This document shows, piece after piece, positions 60,265-64,000 of a stretch of DNA of 64,000 bases. This stretch comes from an uncultured Candidatus Peregrinibacteria bacterium (GTDB lineage Bacteria > Patescibacteriota > Gracilibacteria > Peribacterales > Peribacteraceae), in NCBI GenBank assembly GCA_903825315.1, contig CAIKAD010000002.1:1-64000 (forward strand), given 5' to 3'. How positions within the stretch are numbered: position 1 is the stretch's first letter; each line of letters starts with the position of its first letter. A model generated the notes under the pieces. The model was not told where the DNA came from. It ran no database searches and worked only from the letters and a program-made list of their open reading frames with translations. Position numbers and translations under genes: made by a program.

Positions 60265-62061
60265 ATGTGCGGCATCTTCGGATACATAGGGCGTCGCAGC
60301 GACGCGGCGGGCTTGGTCGTTGAAGGATTGAAGAACCTGGAATACCGCGGGTACGACTCCTGGGGAACGGCGTGGAAGACGGAGAAGGGAATCTCCGTTC
60401 GCAAAGACATCGGAAAGATCAGCAGCGTGAAGAGTGCGGACTTTACCGATGAGACTTCCATCGCCATCGCGCACACGCGGTGGGCCACACACGGCGGCGT
60501 AACCAAGCAAAACGCCCACCCACACCTGTCGTGCGACGAAAACATCGCTGTGGTCCACAACGGCATCGTGGAGAACTACGACGCGCTACGCAACGAGCTC
60601 AAGGCAAAGGGCCACCGCTTTCTCTCCCAGACCGACACCGAGATCATCCCGCACCTCATAGAGGAGGAAATGAAGTCCACCAAGGACTTCGCCGCCGCGG
60701 TGCGTTCCGCCTGCCAGCGCCTTAAGGGCCGCTTCGGCATCCTCGCCATGCACGCCGCCTCGCAGACGCTCGTCGCCGCACGCGCCGGCTCGCCGCTGAT
60801 CGTGGGAGTACAGAAGGGGAAGACGAAGACGTCGCCGGTCGAGGGCTATTACATCGCATCGGACATCCCCGCGTTCCTCGAGCACACGCGTACCGTCCAG
60901 TACCTGGATGACGGCGAAATGGTAGTCACCGACGGCAAGAGCATCCTGTTTTCGGACATCGTTTCCGGCCGCGAGCGCCCCAAGCGCGAGGTGGAGATCA
61001 GCTGGTCCATGGAGCAGGCGGTCAAAGGCCAGTACGAACACTTTATGCTCAAGGAAATCATGGACCAGAAGGAGAGCGTTGCGCGCGCCGTCAACCAGGA
61101 CGAGGAGCAGATCAAGACGCTCGCCAAGGCCATCCGCGAGGCACAGGGAACATTCATCGTCGGCTGCGGCACCGCAGGCAAGGCTTGCATGGCAGCGGAG
61201 TACTTCTTTTCCGTCATCGCGCAGCATCACGTCAACTTCGCTCCCGCGAGCGAATTCAAGTTGCATCACCACTTCCTCAAGCCGGAGAGCCTCCTGATTG
61301 TCGTGAGCCAGAGCGGCGAAACGGCAGACGTGCTGGAGGCCATGCACATCGCCAAGTCCAAGGGCGCCAAAGTGCTCGCGGTGGTCAACGTGGAAGGATC
61401 AACCATCAGTCGCGAGGCGGACTACACGCTGCGCATCAACGCCGGACCGGAGCGTGCCGTGGCTTCCACTAAGGCACTCACGGGACAACTGGCCGTGTTC
61501 CTCCTCATTGCCTACGCGCTTGCCGGCAAACTGCAGGACGGAAAGACACTCCTCCTCGAGACCGCAGCGGAGATCAACGACATGCTTAACCCACGGTACG
61601 TGGAGCGCATCCGCTCGCTCGCCGAGAACATTAAGACCGCGCGCGACGTGTTCATCATCGGCAAGAGCTGGAATTATCCCATGGCCCTCGAGAGCGCCAT
61701 CAAAATTCAGGAGGTGAGCTACGTGCACGCAGAGGGATTTGCCGGCGGGGAACTGAAGCACGGACCCATCGCCCTGATAGAGGAGGGGACGCCCTGCATT
61801 GCTCTCGTGGGGAAAGATGAAGTGATGGATGACATCATCAGCAACACCATCGAGCTTAAGGCGCGCGGCGCGCAGATCATCGGCATCTCGCCGGTAAAAC
61901 ATGATGTGTTCGACGAATGGATCAAGGTGCCCAACGCAGGCAATGCCCAGGCGCTGGTAAACATCATTCCGGTGCAGGTGCTCGCGTACTTCCTCGCGGT
62001 TACACGCGGAAAGAATCCAGACATGCCCCGGAATTTGGCGAAGAGCGTGACGGTGAAGTGA
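60265..62061 (+). CDS. glmS: Glutamine-fructose-6-phosphate aminotransferase (isomerizing)
   Basis: GlmS makes glucosamine-6-P, the entry to UDP-GlcNAc and peptidoglycan. The 598-residue protein begins MCGIFGYIGRRSDAAGLVVE, exposing the catalytic Cys after Met removal. Its glutaminase domain has HTRWATHGGVTKQNAHPHL and VVHNGIVENYDALR. Two SIS isomerase domains follow, with VGCGTAGKACMAAEYFFSV, VVSQSGETADVLEAMHIAKS and IGKSWNYPMALESAIKIQE. The end NLAKSVTVK is the typical PRNLAKSVTVE tail. Codons look more GC3-rich than in the neighbours, perhaps from high expression. No glmS ribozyme fits in the short upstream space. Confidence 0.97.
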   Translation: MCGIFGYIGRRSDAAGLVVEGLKNLEYRGYDSWGTAWKTEKGISVRKDIGKISSVKSADFTDETSIAIAHTRWATHGGVTKQNAHPHLSCDENIAVVHNGIVENYDALRNELKAKGHRFLSQTDTEIIPHLIEEEMKSTKDFAAAVRSACQRLKGRFGILAMHAASQTLVAARAGSPLIVGVQKGKTKTSPVEGYYIASDIPAFLEHTRTVQYLDDGEMVVTDGKSILFSDIVSGRERPKREVEISWSMEQAVKGQYEHFMLKEIMDQKESVARAVNQDEEQIKTLAKAIREAQGTFIVGCGTAGKACMAAEYFFSVIAQHHVNFAPASEFKLHHHFLKPESLLIVVSQSGETADVLEAMHIAKSKGAKVLAVVNVEGSTISREADYTLRINAGPERAVASTKALTGQLAVFLLIAYALAGKLQDGKTLLLETAAEINDMLNPRYVERIRSLAENIKTARDVFIIGKSWNYPMALESAIKIQEVSYVHAEGFAGGELKHGPIALIEEGTPCIALVGKDEVMDDIISNTIELKARGAQIIGISPVKHDVFDEWIKVPNAGNAQALVNIIPVQVLAYFLAVTRGKNPDMPRNLAKSVTVK

Positions 62062-62077
62062 ACGACGTGAGGATCTC

Positions 62078-62455
62078 CTACTTCTTCACACTCCTGTGGT
62101 GCGTGCGCGCCGGGCGTTCTCCCAATTGTTCATCCTGGTCGAGAAGGTACTTATCCATTTCGTAGGCGAGGAGGAGCGGGAGCAATCCCAGGTAGACAGG
62201 CAGGAATGTAACCACGACGGGATGGCCACCGATAGCAACATCCTTGGCAGGAAGCGTGGAGAAGATGAGGAGCACAACACCGAAAATATTGAGGCGTGCC
62301 GCCATCGTGCGGATGTACGCGCGCGGCAACTTGTGCCGTGAGAACAGCCAGCGCGTGAGCGCCGTGACCATCACGAAGACGCCAATGAATACCGCAATGT
62401 ACGCGAGCGTCACCAGGGAGATATCGATCCTCAGGGAAGTGCCGGGGAGTTGCAT
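62078..62455 (-). CDS. Three-helix membrane protein, unknown
   Basis: A 125-residue protein with hydrophobic helices at about residues 10-35, 52-68 and 78-97, separated by a basic loop (LFSRHKLPRAYIRTMAARLN), and a polar C-terminal tail ending RPARTHHRSVKK. No family recognised. The start is well supported: TTCACA, 17 bp, TACAAT, 7 bases, ATG 62455. It converges with glmS, with 16 bases between the stops. Confidence 0.72.
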   Translation of the reverse strand: MQLPGTSLRIDISLVTLAYIAVFIGVFVMVTALTRWLFSRHKLPRAYIRTMAARLNIFGVVLLIFSTLPAKDVAIGGHPVVVTFLPVYLGLLPLLLAYEMDKYLLDQDEQLGERPARTHHRSVKK

Positions 62456-62462
62456 GGAGGTG

Positions 62463-62491
62463 ATTGTAGCCTGATCGGATTTTTATGTGAA
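62463..62491 (-). promoter_or_regulatory. Promoter of the 62078 gene, leaderless
   Basis: On the minus strand: TTCACA, 17 bp, TACAAT, CACCTCC, ATG at 62455. Confidence 0.7.
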
Positions 62492-62683
62492 CTGTACTTG
62501 TATGGGGAAGAGGAATCCGATGAAACCGAGAATGCCGACGTATCCGAGAAATGATGGTCCATGTATGCCCCAAACTGCATCATTGACCGATCCTCGTAAT
62601 CATGGACTCCCTGAAATCCTTGGCATCCATCAATACACCAGTGACGACAATCACGCTATGATGCAGACATACCCCCACCCCCC

Positions 62684-62884
62684 ATGGCAGATCTCAGCAA
62701 GCAACAAGTACAAGAGCAGAGCCAGCAATTCGTCAATTCCCTCGGCCGCCCCGCTTTTATCATCATCGGATGGCAGAAGGATGACGGCAGCCTGGACGTG
62801 GTACAAACGCTCGAGGAAATGAACCCCATGTCCTACGTAAAGGCGATGACGTGGGCGCTCAATGAAGTGACGAGCAAAATGTAG
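62684..62884 (+). CDS. Small conserved-looking protein
   Basis: A 66-residue soluble protein: MADLSKQQVQEQSQQFVNSL, RPAFIIIGWQKDDGSLDVVQ, then MNPMSYVKAMTWALNEVTSK. It looks like a compact alpha/beta fold. No family recognised. The ATG follows ACCCCCACCCCCC. A TATGAT sequence lies 24 bases upstream but without a good -35. It converges with the PBP gene at 62943. Confidence 0.65.
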   Translation: MADLSKQQVQEQSQQFVNSLGRPAFIIIGWQKDDGSLDVVQTLEEMNPMSYVKAMTWALNEVTSKM

Positions 62885-62942
62885 CAACCAATGCTCCTCT
62901 CACGTTGAGGCAGTTTCGCTACGTTCGCGCCGCAACAGCGTA

Positions 62943-64000
62943 TTATTTTGCGTCCGGCGGAATGCCGTAGTACTTAAAGAGATATGACGCGATCTCCTTA
63001 AAGACCGGTCCTGCCACCGTGGCTCCCTGGACGGCGTTCTTGGGACGGTCGATTTTGACGAGGATGAGGAACTTGGGATGATCCACCGGCGCGAATCCCG
63101 CAAACGTGGCGAACGTGGAACCGGTGCCCGTCTCGTACTTGCCGCCCGGTCCCGCAATCTGACTCGTTCCCGTCTTTGCGGCGATACGGTAACCCTGCGG
63201 TCGCCCCCCTTTGGCAAATCCGATAGTACCCACGGACACGAGCATGGATGTAATGATATCCGATGTCTCCTTGGTGATGACCTGGTCAAGAAGGTGCGGT
63301 TCCGTCTTCTCCACACTCCCATCTGCATGGATAATGGAATCGATGACAGTGGGACGCACCAGCCTCCCGCCATTGGCGAGCGCCGCCCACGCGGTGATCA
63401 CCTGCAGCGGAGTGGCCGAAAGCCCCTGTCCGAAACCGGTGGTAGCCAAAAGCGTCCTGCTCCACTCGCGCCAGGGCCGTATTTCCCCGGGCAATTCGTC
63501 CTCCAGCTCGATGCCCGTAATCTTCCCGAACCCGAAACGGTCCAGCATGCTGTAGAGCAACTTCTGCCCCAGCTTAGAGGATACTTCCAACATGCAGGTG
63601 TTGATGGAGAACTCCAAGCACTGCGTCATCGTCACCTTGCCGTAGTGGCGATGATCATTATTGTCGATCTTGTATTCGTCCACCTCCACCGGCCCCTTGT
63701 CGTTGTACGTATCTTCCGCCAGCACTTCACCCTGGTCGAGAGCAATAGCCATGATGATCGGCTTCATGACGCTGCCCGGCTCATAGATCTCCTGTGTCGA
63801 GCGGTTGAGATACGCTCCCACCCCTATGGTGTTCTTGTACTTAAGCCATACTTCCGGCTTATCTGTGGGGAATACTTCCATGCGCAAATTCTGTCCCACA
63901 TAGAGGTAGTATCGCGTGTAGTCCCTGAGCTCATACAGCTTCTCCATCTTCTCCAGAGCAGCACGCGTCTTTTCACTCAGTGTCTGCCGGCCTTCAGACG
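62943..64000 (-). CDS. Penicillin-binding protein transpeptidase (FtsI/PBP2-like), 5' end outside window
   Basis: The frame is open through the right edge, so the N-terminus is missing; about 350 residues are visible. The transpeptidase motifs are all there: EPGSVMKPII (SxxK, the active-site Ser), EFSINTCMLE (SxN) and AAKTGTSQIAG (KTG). Other family blocks are TTGFGQGLSATPLQVITAWA and FAGFAPVDHPKFLILVKID. This is a class B PBP that cross-links peptidoglycan, of FtsI (septum) or PBP2 (elongation) type; without the N-terminal part I cannot decide. No PASTA domain follows. An ATG at 63947 is internal, not the start. Confidence 0.93.
   Translation of the reverse strand, partial: SEGRQTLSEKTRAALEKMEKLYELRDYTRYYLYVGQNLRMEVFPTDKPEVWLKYKNTIGVGAYLNRSTQEIYEPGSVMKPIIMAIALDQGEVLAEDTYNDKGPVEVDEYKIDNNDHRHYGKVTMTQCLEFSINTCMLEVSSKLGQKLLYSMLDRFGFGKITGIELEDELPGEIRPWREWSRTLLATTGFGQGLSATPLQVITAWAALANGGRLVRPTVIDSIIHADGSVEKTEPHLLDQVITKETSDIITSMLVSVGTIGFAKGGRPQGYRIAAKTGTSQIAGPGGKYETGTGSTFATFAGFAPVDHPKFLILVKIDRPKNAVQGATVAGPVFKEIASYLFKYYGIPPDAK

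Noticed and set aside
62900-63373. A 157-codon minus-strand frame inside the PBP gene
   Set aside because: It is a shifted frame of the transpeptidase domain, rich in Arg/Ser from frame-shift translation.

Overview
The window looks like a chromosomal segment of a Candidate Phyla Radiation (Patescibacteria) bacterium; Peregrinibacteria/Peribacteria is my best guess. I infer this from compact housekeeping genes scattered singly among CPR-style hypothetical secreted and membrane proteins, from an orphan sigma-region-4/HARE regulator, and from genes that are not in the usual operons (mraY, ftsI-like, dnaK, rplU and rpsT all stand alone or nearly so). TGA is used as a normal stop (purA, clpP and glmS end in TGA), so this is not a code-25 lineage. 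I see no phage, transposase, integrase or CRISPR array. Five tRNA genes are present: Gln-TTG, Ala-CGC, Phe-GAA, Ile-TAT and Val-TAC.

Layout. 1-0.65 kb: a secreted protein with aspartate-rich repeats, running off the left edge. 1.6-4.5 kb: a four-gene minus-strand operon that looks like copper/thiol handling: a secreted Cys/Met/His-rich protein, an HMA-TauE/SafE-cupredoxin fusion, a DsbA-like protein and a small HMA chaperone. 4.6-11.1 kb: rplU, tgt, clpP, miaA, recG. 11.2-12.8 kb: a candidate leader peptide and attenuator, then two unknown proteins. 12.9-18.6 kb: a secreted lipoprotein, a second DsbA-like protein, a VanW protein, a histidine kinase and a response regulator. 18.7-31.8 kb: fused trehalose synthase/phosphatase, obg, dnaK with CIRCE, gap, nfo, cca, malic enzyme. 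32-44 kb: rplI, an orphan solute-binding protein, secG, a pilin-like protein, khpA-rpsP, DUF721, two GT4 glycosyltransferases, prmC, purA, nadK. 44-54.5 kb: fbp-gapB, mraY, dnaB, recA, a GxxExxY protein, sigma4-HARE, ruvX, rpsT. 54.5-60.1 kb: an unrecognised four-gene cluster with a 1301-residue protein. 60.2-64 kb: glmS, small proteins, and a PBP transpeptidase running off the right edge.

Metabolic reading. A NAD-type GAPDH and a GapB-type GAPDH, the latter directly upstream of fructose-1,6-bisphosphatase, together with malic enzyme and NAD kinase, suggest both glycolytic and gluconeogenic flux. GlmS, MraY and the PBP take fructose-6-P towards peptidoglycan; OtsAB makes trehalose.

Expression signals are the most unusual part. 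I found no Shine-Dalgarno motif at the starts I inspected. Many first genes instead have a -10 hexamer only 6-11 nt upstream of the ATG, often with a TTGACN or TTGGTN -35 at 16-17 bp, which implies leaderless mRNAs. Most other starts follow a pyrimidine-rich tract. I used both signals when choosing starts. All function calls are from sequence motifs read by eye; no database search was run.
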